From Lachnospiraceae bacterium UBA1778 (lineage in GTDB: Bacteria; Bacillota; Clostridia; Lachnospirales; Lachnospiraceae): a stretch of DNA of 27,052 bases. The stretch spans positions 1 to 27,052 of the forward strand of contig DCGM01000046.1 of the NCBI GenBank assembly GCA_002315255.1. The letters are read 5' to 3'. Shown here piece after piece: positions 14,711 through 21,745 of the stretch. Under the pieces are notes generated by a model, which was not told the origin of the DNA, did no database searches, and saw nothing but the letters and a program-made list of their open reading frames with translations. A program made the position numbers and the translations under genes. How positions within the stretch are numbered: position 1 is the first letter of the stretch; each line of letters opens with the position of its first letter.

Positions 14711-16475
14711 CGTTTTCTCCTCCCTTCTGCTGTGATTCGAAAACTTCGCGATAAATCGCGTTATTCTGTATCAGTTCCTCGTGCGTGCCGACTGCATTGA
14801 CGCGGCCGTTATCGAGGACGATGATCATATCCGCATCCATAACAGACGAAATACGCTGCGCAATGATGATCTTCGTGACATCCGGGATTTCCTCGCGGAA
14901 CGACTTCCGGATCATCGCATCCGTCGCCGTATCGACCGCGGAGGTCGAGTCGTCGAGGATCAGGATCTTCGGTTTCTTTAAGAGCGCGCGGGCAATGCAG
15001 AGACGCTGGCGCTGGCCGCCGGAAACATTGGCGCCGCCCTGTTCGATCATCGTGTCATAGCCCTTCGGGAATTCCATGATAAAGCTGTCCGCTGCCGCAA
15101 GCCTGCAGGCATGGACCATCTCTTCATCCGTCGCATCCGGGTTTCCCCAGCGGAGGTTTTCCTTTATCGTGCCGAGGAACAGCGTGTTCTTCTGAAGGAC
15201 GACGGAAACCGCGTCACGAAGCGCCGTCATGTCATACTCGCGCACATCCGTGCCGCCGACGAGGACGCGCCCGCCCGTCACGTCATAAAGACGCGGAATC
15301 AGCTGGATGAGCGTCGATTTCGAGGAGCCGGTGCCTCCGATAATGCCGACGGTAGCTCCCGCCGGAATCGAAAGGTTCACATCCATCAAGCAGAGCTTGT
15401 TCATATCGCCCGCATAAGAGAAATCAACATCGTCAAACACAACTGATCCGTCCGGAACAGACATCACCGGATTCTCCGGGTTCTTAATCGTCGGCTCTTC
15501 GCGGAGGACTTCATCGATACGGCGCATCGATTCCTGCGCCATCATCAGCATGACAAAAATCATGCCGAAGCCCATGCAGCTCGAAAGGATCTGCATTCCG
15601 TAGGTAAAAACAGAGTTCAGCTGGCCGACGGTGAATACGCCGCCGTCCGGATTCAGAATCGTCGCCGGGACCGGTTCGCCCTTAACGACAAACATCGTGC
15701 CGACAAAAGCGATCGCCACGAGGCTAAGGTAATAGATGGCAGAGACAAGCGGCATGTTCCACGCCATCAGCTTCTCCGCTTTCGAGGCATCCTGATAAAT
15801 ATCCTCAGAGGACGCATTGAACTTTTCCTCTTCAAACTTTTTCCGGACAAACGCCTTCACGACACGGATGCCGCGGACGTTCTCCTGGACGTTATTGTTC
15901 AGCTGGTCGATATGCTTAAAGAGCCGCTTAAAGACCGGCATGACTACTTTCATGATTAAAAGCATCAGGCCGATGACGAGCGGTACGATCGCGAGCAGGA
16001 TCAATGCGATCTTCCAGCTGATCAAAGCGGTCAGAACGATCGAGAAAATCAGCATCATCGGCGTACGGACCGCCATACGGATCGACATGCCGAACGCCAT
16101 CTGGACGCGCGCCACATCGGTCGTAAGCCGTGTGATGACCGACGATGTGGAAAACTTATCAATATTTGAAAATGAGAACCGCTGCACTTTCCGGTACAGG
16201 TCTCCGCGCAGGTTCCGTGCAAATCCGGTCGCCGCTTTTGCGCCGAACACCGAACCGAGGCAGCCGAACGTCAGCGAGACGACCGCGCATCCGAGCAGGA
16301 TGACGCCGCAGATCACGATAACCTTCATATCGCCCTTCTCAAAGCCGTCATCGATCAGTGACGCCATAACATATGGAATAAGGAGTTCCATCAGAACTTC
16401 ACCCACCATGACGAACATCGTAAGGAACGCCGGTTTTTTAAACTCTCTGAGGCTTTTTAAAAGTCGCTTGATCAT
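14700..16475 (-). CDS. ABC exporter subunit with degenerate NBD (fused TMD-NBD)
   Basis: Half-transporter of 591 residues, first gene after a consensus promoter. Six membrane helices lie within about 15-325 and the NBD spans about 345-585. Walker A is GGTGSSKST (380-388) and the signature is VSGGQ (484-488). The catalytic glutamate after Walker B is replaced by Asp (ILILDDS, Asp509) and the switch histidine by Gln (IIAQR, Gln540). These are the classical substitutions of the non-hydrolysing subunit in heterodimeric exporters. With the 686-residue partner it should form a plasma-membrane efflux or flippase complex. Strong AAGGAGG site seven bases before the ATG. No MarR- or TetR-type regulator is adjacent; the nearby two-component system is the only local candidate regulator. 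Confidence 0.93.
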   Translation of the reverse strand: MIKRLLKSLREFKKPAFLTMFVMVGEVLMELLIPYVMASLIDDGFEKGDMKVIVICGVILLGCAVVSLTFGCLGSVFGAKAATGFARNLRGDLYRKVQRFSFSNIDKFSTSSVITRLTTDVARVQMAFGMSIRMAVRTPMMLIFSIVLTALISWKIALILLAIVPLVIGLMLLIMKVVMPVFKRLFKHIDQLNNNVQENVRGIRVVKAFVRKKFEEEKFNASSEDIYQDASKAEKLMAWNMPLVSAIYYLSLVAIAFVGTMFVVKGEPVPATILNPDGGVFTVGQLNSVFTYGMQILSSCMGFGMIFVMLMMAQESMRRIDEVLREEPTIKNPENPVMSVPDGSVVFDDVDFSYAGDMNKLCLMDVNLSIPAGATVGIIGGTGSSKSTLIQLIPRLYDVTGGRVLVGGTDVREYDMTALRDAVSVVLQKNTLFLGTIKENLRWGNPDATDEEMVHACRLAAADSFIMEFPKGYDTMIEQGGANVSGGQRQRLCIARALLKKPKILILDDSTSAVDTATDAMIRKSFREEIPDVTKIIIAQRISSVMDADMIIVLDNGRVNAVGTHEELIQNNAIYREVFESQQKGGENDGE

Positions 16476-16614
16476 AAGTAAGCCTCCTTCTTTCTATCTT
16501 TCATTCTTCCCTTTCTGTGGCGCAAATAAGTGTTTTCCAGGTTCTCCCTTTCCTGACTTCTTGCGTCGTTTTGGGGCACAAAACCCCTAAAATCCAATTT
16601 TTACAACATATCAC

Positions 16615-16643
16615 ATTATAGCGGTTTAAGGGAAGACTGTCAA
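16615..16643 (-). promoter_or_regulatory. Consensus sigma-A promoter of the ABC exporter operon
   Basis: On the minus strand, TTGACA (16643-16638) and TATAAT (16620-16615) are both perfect consensus hexamers with an ideal 17-bp spacer. Transcription should start near 16608, leaving a leader of about 130 nt. Such a strong promoter upstream of about 16 kb of co-directional genes could drive more than the two ABC genes. Confidence 0.9.
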
Positions 16644-16675
16644 ACCGAACGGGCTGAAAAGTAACTGAAATAAAG

Positions 16676-16714
16676 AAAAGAGAACACCGGTGTGTGATGC
16701 CGGTGTTCCCTTTT
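16676..16714 (-). terminator. Terminator hairpin upstream of the ABC promoter
   Basis: GAACACCGG (16682-16690) pairs with CCGGTGTTC (16700-16708), flanked by an AAAAG/CTTTT extension with one mismatch and a 9-nt loop. Minus-strand output is followed by a T-rich run, so it would stop transcripts leaking from the pot operon or end a small RNA. The symmetric A/T flanks allow activity in both directions. Confidence 0.65.
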
Positions 16715-16797
16715 CTGGAGTATGATAAGAGTTAGTCCAGCGTCGGCTCCCCGTTGTGCCCGGTTACGTTGACCGGACAGGTCGCTTTCACTGTCTA
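16676..16797 (-). ncRNA. Candidate small RNA (low confidence)
   Basis: A weak promoter (TTGGAC at 16833-16828, 18 bp, TAATAT at 16809-16804) would start an RNA near 16797. A strong hairpin at 16676-16714 with a TCTTTTCTTTATTT tail would end it, giving about 120 nt. The body contains a CCGGT/ACCGG hairpin. A 19-codon frame (16791-16732, GTG to TAA) exists but has no ribosome binding site. It is called only because promoter and terminator bracket an otherwise unexplained stretch. Confidence 0.25.
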
Positions 16798-16875
16798 AAA
16801 TGCATATTAGCACTCACGCTTCAGAATGTCCAACGAACAATCTGTGTTAATAATGTGTTAAAACTGTGAAAGCGG

Positions 16876-16921
16876 AAAAAAGTGCTGAAACCCTTGATTT
16901 TACAAGGTTTTCAGCACTTTT
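16876..16921 (-). terminator. Rho-independent terminator of the pot operon
   Basis: A 19-bp stem with a single mismatch (16878-16896 against 16903-16921) has a 6-nt loop and is followed on the minus strand by TTTTTT (16881-16876). It begins about 30 bp after the potD stop, the expected place for the operon's end. Confidence 0.9.
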
Positions 16922-16951
16922 CCATATGTGTCTTTATCGTTTGATGACCGA

Positions 16952-18001
16952 TTACTTTACGGTCTTCCAAAGCTCGTAATAACGGTTTTCCGCTTCCTGT
17001 CCGAGGTAAATATACATTTCGCAGTTCTTTAACTGTTCGTCCTCCGGGAAGACCGCCTGATCGTTCAGAATCTCCTCATCAATGAACTCGCGCGCTGCGA
17101 CATTCGGTGTCGGATACGTGATATAGTCGAAGTTCTTCGCCGCATTTTCCGCGCGGAGCAGGAAGTCGATCCAAAGGTAAGCTTCCTCCACATTCTTCGA
17201 ATTCTTCGTGATGACCCAGCCGTCATACCAGACATTGCTCCCTTCCTTCGGAAGCGCATACGCAAGGTCCTCGTTCATTTCGAGGCAGTAGAGATATTCA
17301 CCGGAATAGATCACGCCGAGCGCGGTATTTCCGGCGATCATCTTATCGCGGACTTCATCGATTACATACGATTTGACTAACGGATACTGCTGCCGGAGAA
17401 GCTCCGCACATTCCTCGAGATGCGTCTGGTCCGTATCATTCAAGCTGTAGCCGAGATACTTCTGCGCCACCATGAACGCGTCGCGGACAGAGTCCTGCAT
17501 CAGGATGCTTCCCGCATACTTTTCGTCCCACAGGATTCCCCAGCTGTCCACCTCTTCATCGACGAGCTTCGTATTGTAAAGGATGCCGACGGTGCCCCAG
17601 CAGTACGGGACGAGATACTTGTTATCCGGATCAATGTAATCGGACAGGATTTTCAGATATGATTCGCCGATATTCTTCCAATTGGAAAGCTTCGTGTGGT
17701 CGATTTCCTGAAGAAGGCCGTTCTTCATCATCTTTTCCACCATATATTCTGACGGGCAGATCACGTCATAGAGGGATGAGTCCGCTTCAATGCGCGGGTA
17801 CATCTCTTCATTCGTCGCGAAGGTGTCATAGATCACGTCGATCCCGTACTCTTTCTCGAATTCCGCGATCAGATCCTCGTCGATATACTCGCCCCAGTTG
17901 TAAACCTTCAGGACTTTCTTTTCTTCTTTTCCGCATCCCGGCACCACTGCCAATGATGCGAGAAGCACACACAAAACGACTGCCAAAATCCGTTTTTTCA
18001 T
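16952..18001 (-). CDS. potD: Spermidine/putrescine ABC transporter substrate-binding lipoprotein PotD
   Basis: Surface lipoprotein of 349 residues that captures polyamines for the PotABC importer. The signal peptide ends in VPGC (Cys23). The mature part has the PotD/PotF pattern: 'KVYNWGEYIDEDLIAEFEKEYG' region near the N-terminus, 'TFATNEEMYPRIE', 'DVICPSEYMVEKM', 'VPYCWGTVGILYNT' and a C-terminal 'LWKTVK'. The acidic and aromatic residues of these blocks line the polyamine site in the family. The frame begins with GTG at 18010, but the ATG at 18001 is preferred because GAGGTG lies exactly 6 nt upstream and would itself contain the GTG. Spermidine versus putrescine preference cannot be read safely. 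It is the last gene of the operon, 63 bp after potC and just before a strong terminator. Confidence 0.95.
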   Translation of the reverse strand: MKKRILAVVLCVLLASLAVVPGCGKEEKKVLKVYNWGEYIDEDLIAEFEKEYGIDVIYDTFATNEEMYPRIEADSSLYDVICPSEYMVEKMMKNGLLQEIDHTKLSNWKNIGESYLKILSDYIDPDNKYLVPYCWGTVGILYNTKLVDEEVDSWGILWDEKYAGSILMQDSVRDAFMVAQKYLGYSLNDTDQTHLEECAELLRQQYPLVKSYVIDEVRDKMIAGNTALGVIYSGEYLYCLEMNEDLAYALPKEGSNVWYDGWVITKNSKNVEEAYLWIDFLLRAENAAKNFDYITYPTPNVAAREFIDEEILNDQAVFPEDEQLKNCEMYIYLGQEAENRYYELWKTVK

Positions 18002-18073
18002 CCCAATCACCTCAAAAAATCATATTTTGCGGAAATAATGTAAAAGCCACTTCCCCTTGCGGTTTTTATACTT

Positions 18074-18895
18074 TTAAACAGCTTGTTTCGATTTTTTCTC
18101 TCCTGCCGCCGCCTTCACTTCTCCGACCTGCTTCTTCGACACGAGATTGCTTAACACTAACAGCACGATTGCCGAAAGGAACATAATCGTCGAAAGCGCG
18201 TTCATATCCGGCTTTACGCCGCGACGGACTTCCGAATAGATCAGCGTGGAAATCGTATTGATTCCCGGTCCTTTTGTAAAATGAGTGATGATAAAATCGT
18301 CCAGGGACATCGTGAACGCCATCAGGAAGCCTGAGATGATGCCCGGCATGATTTCCGGAATCACTACTTTGTAGAACGCGTACGCAGGCTTTGCGCCGAG
18401 GTCGATCGCCGCTTCGTACGCGCTTTTATTCGTCTGGCGGAGCCTCGGAAGGACCGACAGGATGACGTACGGCACATTAAACGTAATGTGTGCAAGCAGC
18501 ACCGTCGGATAGCCGGACGTCACGCCTACCGCGATAAATAAAAGCATCAGAGAGAGGCCGGTCACGAGGTCCGAGTTCAAAAGCGGAATATTATTGATCG
18601 CCATATAGACTGCGCGGCTCTTATTCTTTAACGCGTTAATGCCGATGCAGGAGATGACGCCGATCACCGTCGCGATGATCGAGGACAGGAGCGCGATCGA
18701 GAGCGTATTGCCGACTGCATTGCCGATTGAAGCGGAGTTAAACAGCTTCTCATACCAGGTGAAGCTGAAGCCGGTCCACTGGCGGCCTTTTCCGCTGTTA
18801 AAGGAATAGACGATGAGCGTCACGATCGGCGCATATAAAAAGACAAAGATCAGGCCGAGATAGGCGGCGCCGAAAAATTTCTTAAGCTTCTTCAT
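18074..18895 (-). CDS. potC: Polyamine ABC transporter permease PotC
   Basis: Inner-membrane permease of 273 residues with six predicted helices. It opens with 'YLGLIFVFLYAPIVTLIVYSFN', a typical PotC N-terminus. The cytoplasmic EAA loop that docks on PotA is 'YEAAIDLGAKPAYAFYKVVIP' (about residues 159-178), followed by GIISGFLMAFTMSLDDF, where the acidic DD pair is characteristic of PotC. The C-terminus is Lys/Glu/Ala-rich. ATG overlaps the potB stop as ATGA, implying coupled translation. It forms the membrane channel together with PotB. Confidence 0.95.
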   Translation of the reverse strand: MKKLKKFFGAAYLGLIFVFLYAPIVTLIVYSFNSGKGRQWTGFSFTWYEKLFNSASIGNAVGNTLSIALLSSIIATVIGVISCIGINALKNKSRAVYMAINNIPLLNSDLVTGLSLMLLFIAVGVTSGYPTVLLAHITFNVPYVILSVLPRLRQTNKSAYEAAIDLGAKPAYAFYKVVIPEIMPGIISGFLMAFTMSLDDFIITHFTKGPGINTISTLIYSEVRRGVKPDMNALSTIMFLSAIVLLVLSNLVSKKQVGEVKAAAGEKKSKQAV

Positions 18896-19701
18896 GCCAG
18901 TGTCGAGCCCTCCTTATCATAGCGGTTCAGAATCGCCATGCTGATCAGGATAAAGACCATCAGAATCAGCGAAAGGCCGGAACCTAAATTCCAGTTGGAG
19001 GCTGTCGAGAACTCCTGCTCAATGATATTGCCGATCAGGAGCACCTTCCGTCCGCCTAAAATGTCCGAAATGACAAACGTCGTGAGCGACGGGACAAAAA
19101 CCATCGTGACGCCCGAAATGATTCCCGGAACGCTTAACGGAAGGATGACGCGCGTATTCACCTGCGTCTCGTTCGCGCCGAGATCGCGGGCCGCGTTCAG
19201 AACATTGTCATCGATAGCCGAAATCGAGTTATGAAGCGGCAGAATCATAAACGGCAGGTAGTTATAGACCATGCCGAGAAGGATCGCGCCGTTCGTTCCG
19301 ACTATATTTCCCCGGAAGCCGAGCGCCTGCGCGATGTTCAGAATCAGACCGCCGTCATCTAAAAGGTTCAGCCACGCATATGTCCGGAGGAGGAAATTCA
19401 TCCACATCGGAAGTATAAATACAAAAATGATAAGTCCGCTCTTTTTGATGTGCGCTTTCCGTAAAATCAGCGCCAGGGGATAACCGATCAGAAGGCAGAG
19501 CACCGTGCTGGCTGCCGATAACGCGAGCGAGATTCCGAGCGGTTTTAAATGCTCAGAGCGGAAAATCGCGAGGATGTTATCCCATGTGAAAGCGCCTGTA
19601 CTGTCTACAAATCCGTACCAGAGGATGAGGATTAACGGAATCACGGTGAAGCCGATCATCCAGATCAGGTACGGCAATGAAAGAAGTTTCTTATTCTTCA
19701 A
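18892..19701 (-). CDS. potB: Polyamine ABC transporter permease PotB
   Basis: Inner-membrane permease of 269 residues with six predicted helices. The EAA loop is 'LNAARDLGANETQVNTRVILP', after which 'GIISGVTMVFVPSLTTFV' matches the PotB pattern. An ATG at 19719 opens the same frame, but nothing like a ribosome binding site precedes it. An AGGAGG (19716-19711) stands 9 bp before a TTG at 19701, so TTG is chosen. This shortens the protein by six residues (MRRLSA) and reduces the potA overlap from 29 to 11 bp. Works with PotC as the heterodimeric channel. Confidence 0.92.
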   Translation of the reverse strand: MKNKKLLSLPYLIWMIGFTVIPLILILWYGFVDSTGAFTWDNILAIFRSEHLKPLGISLALSAASTVLCLLIGYPLALILRKAHIKKSGLIIFVFILPMWMNFLLRTYAWLNLLDDGGLILNIAQALGFRGNIVGTNGAILLGMVYNYLPFMILPLHNSISAIDDNVLNAARDLGANETQVNTRVILPLSVPGIISGVTMVFVPSLTTFVISDILGGRKVLLIGNIIEQEFSTASNWNLGSGLSLILMVFILISMAILNRYDKEGSTLA

Positions 19702-20770
19702 CGCCGATAGCCTCCTCATCTTCAGACTGCGGTTTATTCATAATCTGGATGTCGAACGGGTCGACATGGATGGAGACCGGCGTTCCGACCGGGAACATGT
19801 CCGTCGAATGGACGAGCCACTCGAAGCCGTCCGGCGTGCGGACCTCCATCTCATAATGGACGCCCTTAAAAATGATGTGCGTGACGACACCGTCTAAAGA
19901 GCCTTTTCCCGGCTCTAAAAGATCGATATCCTCCGGACGGATGACGACGTCGACCGGCTTGTTTTTACCGAAGCCTTTATCGACACACGGGAATTTCGCG
20001 CCGAAAATTTCGACGAGTTCGTCGCGTAAAAAGACGGCGTCCACGATATTCGAATCGCCGACAAAGTCTGCCACAAACGCGTTCTCCGGCTCATTGTAGA
20101 TCTTCTCCGGAGTGCCCATCTGCTGGATGTAGCCCTGGTTCATGACGACGATCTTATCAGACATCGTCAATGCTTCCTCCTGGTCATGCGTGACATAGAT
20201 GAACGTGATGCCAAGCTCGTTCTTTAAGCGGATCAGCTCATACTGCATGTCCTGGCGGAGCTTTAAATCCAATGCGCCGAGCGGTTCGTCCAGAAGAAGG
20301 ACCTTCGGCTCATTGACGATCGCGCGGGCGATCGCGATACGCTGCTGCTGTCCGCCGGAAAGAATCTCTGGGCGGCGGTTCTCGTAGCCTTCGAGGTTGA
20401 CGAGCTTCAGCGCGTATTTAATCTTATCATTGATATATTCTTTCGATTTTTTCTTGATTTTTAAGCCGAAAGCGATATTTTCGGCAATGCTCATATTCGG
20501 GAAGAGCGCGTATTTCTGGAAAACCGTGTTCAATTCACGCTGGTACGGCGGAAGGTTCGTGATATCATTCCCTTCGAAAAGCACCTTTCCTTTATCGGGA
20601 GTCACAAAGCCGCCGATAATCCTAAGCGTCGTCGTTTTTCCGCAGCCGGACGGGCCTAAAAGCGTCACGAACTCGTTTTCATGGATGTCAAGGCAAAGAT
20701 CGTCTAAAACCATCTCCCCGTCAAAAGATTTAGAGATATGCTCCAGCGTAATCAGCGTTTTTTCTTTCAT
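19691..20770 (-). CDS. potA: Polyamine ABC transporter ATP-binding protein PotA
   Basis: Cytosolic ATPase of 359 residues that powers polyamine import. Walker A is GPSGCGKTT (39-47), the Q-loop lies in 'NTVFQKYALFP', the signature is LSGGQ (137-141), Walker B with catalytic Glu is LLLDEP (Asp161-Glu162) and the switch His is in YVTHDQEEA. A C-terminal TOBE-type regulatory domain (about 240-350) contains 'VVIRPEDIDLLEPG', usual in PotA/MalK-type ATPases. ATG start with AAGGGGAAGGG upstream; 67 bp separate it from the regulator gene. No inactivating change is seen. Confidence 0.96.
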   Translation of the reverse strand: MKEKTLITLEHISKSFDGEMVLDDLCLDIHENEFVTLLGPSGCGKTTTLRIIGGFVTPDKGKVLFEGNDITNLPPYQRELNTVFQKYALFPNMSIAENIAFGLKIKKKSKEYINDKIKYALKLVNLEGYENRRPEILSGGQQQRIAIARAIVNEPKVLLLDEPLGALDLKLRQDMQYELIRLKNELGITFIYVTHDQEEALTMSDKIVVMNQGYIQQMGTPEKIYNEPENAFVADFVGDSNIVDAVFLRDELVEIFGAKFPCVDKGFGKNKPVDVVIRPEDIDLLEPGKGSLDGVVTHIIFKGVHYEMEVRTPDGFEWLVHSTDMFPVGTPVSIHVDPFDIQIMNKPQSEDEEAIGVEE

Positions 20771-20837
20771 AACCCTTCCCCTTTCGAGCGCGCGAGTTTT
20801 CGGAATCTGCTCCGCCCCCGCTCAACGCGCTGTTCTT

Positions 20838-21371
20838 TTAGAAACTCGGCGGCGCACTGACGTAAATCAGCGTCGCGCCGGTTTTCGATGTCATAAAATG
20901 TGTTTTATCCGACTTGTAATAGAAGGAATCACCCTTCTTCGCGCGGTAGGCGCGGTTTCCGAGGTGAATCGTCACATTGCCTGCCAGGACATAACCGAAC
21001 TCCTCGCCCTCATGCGGCGTGTCGGGATAAGTCGAGCCGCCCGCTTCCAGCGTGAGAAGGATCGGTTCCATCTCATTCTTCTGGGCATTCGGAATGATCC
21101 ACTGGACTGTATTTTTCAGTTCCTCGTCCGTCTTCTCGAAAAAGTCGGCTTTTCCGAATACGACCTGCTCAGGCTCCGTCTTTTCGAAGAATGCCTCCGG
21201 CGTCGTCCCCAGCGCCTGCAGAATATCAAAAAAAGTCGCCATCGACGGCGAGGTCTGATCCCGTTCCAGCTGCGAAATAAACCCCTTCGTAAGCTCTGTC
21301 CGGTCTGCCAGTTCCTCCTGCGTCAGCCCTTTCAGAATCCGCAGCTCCTTTATTTTCTGTCCGATTTCCAT
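20838..21371 (-). CDS. XRE-family regulator with cupin domain (polyamine operon regulator)
   Basis: Transcription factor of 177 residues. The N-terminal helix-turn-helix (about 1-60) reads 'IGQKIKELRILKGLTQEELA...LTKGFISQLERDQTSPSMATF'. A linker leads to a C-terminal cupin barrel (about 105-177) with 'PHEGEEFGYVLAGNVTIHLG' and 'FYYKSDKTHF'. This architecture is that of PuuR-like regulators that sense polyamines or related metabolites. As first gene of the potABCD operon it is most likely an autoregulator that represses uptake when polyamines are plentiful (inference). A candidate operator of three GTTTAG half-sites lies about 80 bp upstream, just after its promoter. ATG with AAAGGGG upstream at a longish distance. 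Confidence 0.92.
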   Translation of the reverse strand: MEIGQKIKELRILKGLTQEELADRTELTKGFISQLERDQTSPSMATFFDILQALGTTPEAFFEKTEPEQVVFGKADFFEKTDEELKNTVQWIIPNAQKNEMEPILLTLEAGGSTYPDTPHEGEEFGYVLAGNVTIHLGNRAYRAKKGDSFYYKSDKTHFMTSKTGATLIYVSAPPSF

Positions 21372-21450
21372 ATATTAACCCCTTTTTGCCGCGTCCGTCC
21401 CCTCTGCTGATTCCCCTTTTCGTACAACCTGTTCATGAAGTTCGTGATTA

Positions 21451-21478
21451 CTAAACCAAAAGTTTAGCAATTCTAAAC
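21451..21478 (-). promoter_or_regulatory. Candidate operator for the XRE-cupin regulator
   Basis: Three hexamers alternate in orientation: CTAAAC (21451-21456), GTTTAG (21462-21467) and CTAAAC (21473-21478), each separated by 5 bp. The repeat step is 11 bp, about one helical turn. The array starts roughly 7 bp downstream of the predicted transcription start, where a bound repressor would block promoter escape. Confidence 0.6.
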
Positions 21479-21491
21479 GCAGACGAGACTA

Positions 21492-21519
21492 ATTATATCG
21501 GAAGCGTCTAAAAAGTCAA
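21492..21519 (-). promoter_or_regulatory. Sigma-A promoter of the XRE-potABCD operon
   Basis: On the minus strand, TTGACT (21519-21514) and TATAAT (21497-21492) are separated by 16 bp. The start would be near 21485, giving a leader of about 114 nt before the regulator gene. Confidence 0.85.
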
Positions 21520-21606
21520 TCACTTTTTTAATGTCTTTGAAAGTATTTTTTTCATGTAAGAAAACAGGCTCTCAGGTTCCGTTTTTCCCGACCTCTAAGT
21601 GTTCTG

Positions 21607-21635
21607 TTTTCATATAGATTTTTCCACTATATTAT
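21607..21635 (+). promoter_or_regulatory. Putative promoter of the GPH symporter
   Basis: TTTTCA (21607-21612) and TATTAT (21630-21635) with a 17-bp spacer lie 110 bp before the chosen start codon. The -10 is a five-of-six match, the -35 a four-of-six match, so it may need an activator. Confidence 0.5.
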
Positions 21636-21745
21636 GTTAGGATGGCATCAAGTGATCAGACTCCCTACCGGCCTGTCCCGGATCCCTGCGGCAGCGTTCC
21701 ATAGGCTCTGACATCTTAAGAATGAACCTGATAAAGGAGTTTGCC

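Larger units (their letters stand above)
16476..16951. other. Intergenic region between the ABC and pot operons
   Basis: This 476-bp stretch has no convincing protein gene. It holds the ABC promoter, a GGGG/CCCC hairpin in the ABC leader (about 16573-16587), a hairpin at 16676-16714, a possible small-RNA promoter at 16804-16833, a 19-codon frame with no ribosome binding site (16732-16791, minus) and the potD terminator. Confidence 0.6.
21372..21745. other. Divergent control region between the pot operon and the symporter
   Basis: This 374-bp stretch has no gene. It carries the pot operon promoter and operator on the left and a symporter promoter on the right. The remaining sequence (about 21520-21600) shows no hairpin or motif that I recognise. 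Confidence 0.6.

Noticed and set aside
16732..16791. 19-codon frame as a peptide gene
   Set aside because: GTG start without a ribosome binding site and no recognised similarity; kept only as part of the small-RNA candidate.
20771..20837. Riboswitch or attenuator between the regulator and potA
   Set aside because: Some GCGCG/CGCGC pairing is possible but there is no T run and no recognisable aptamer.
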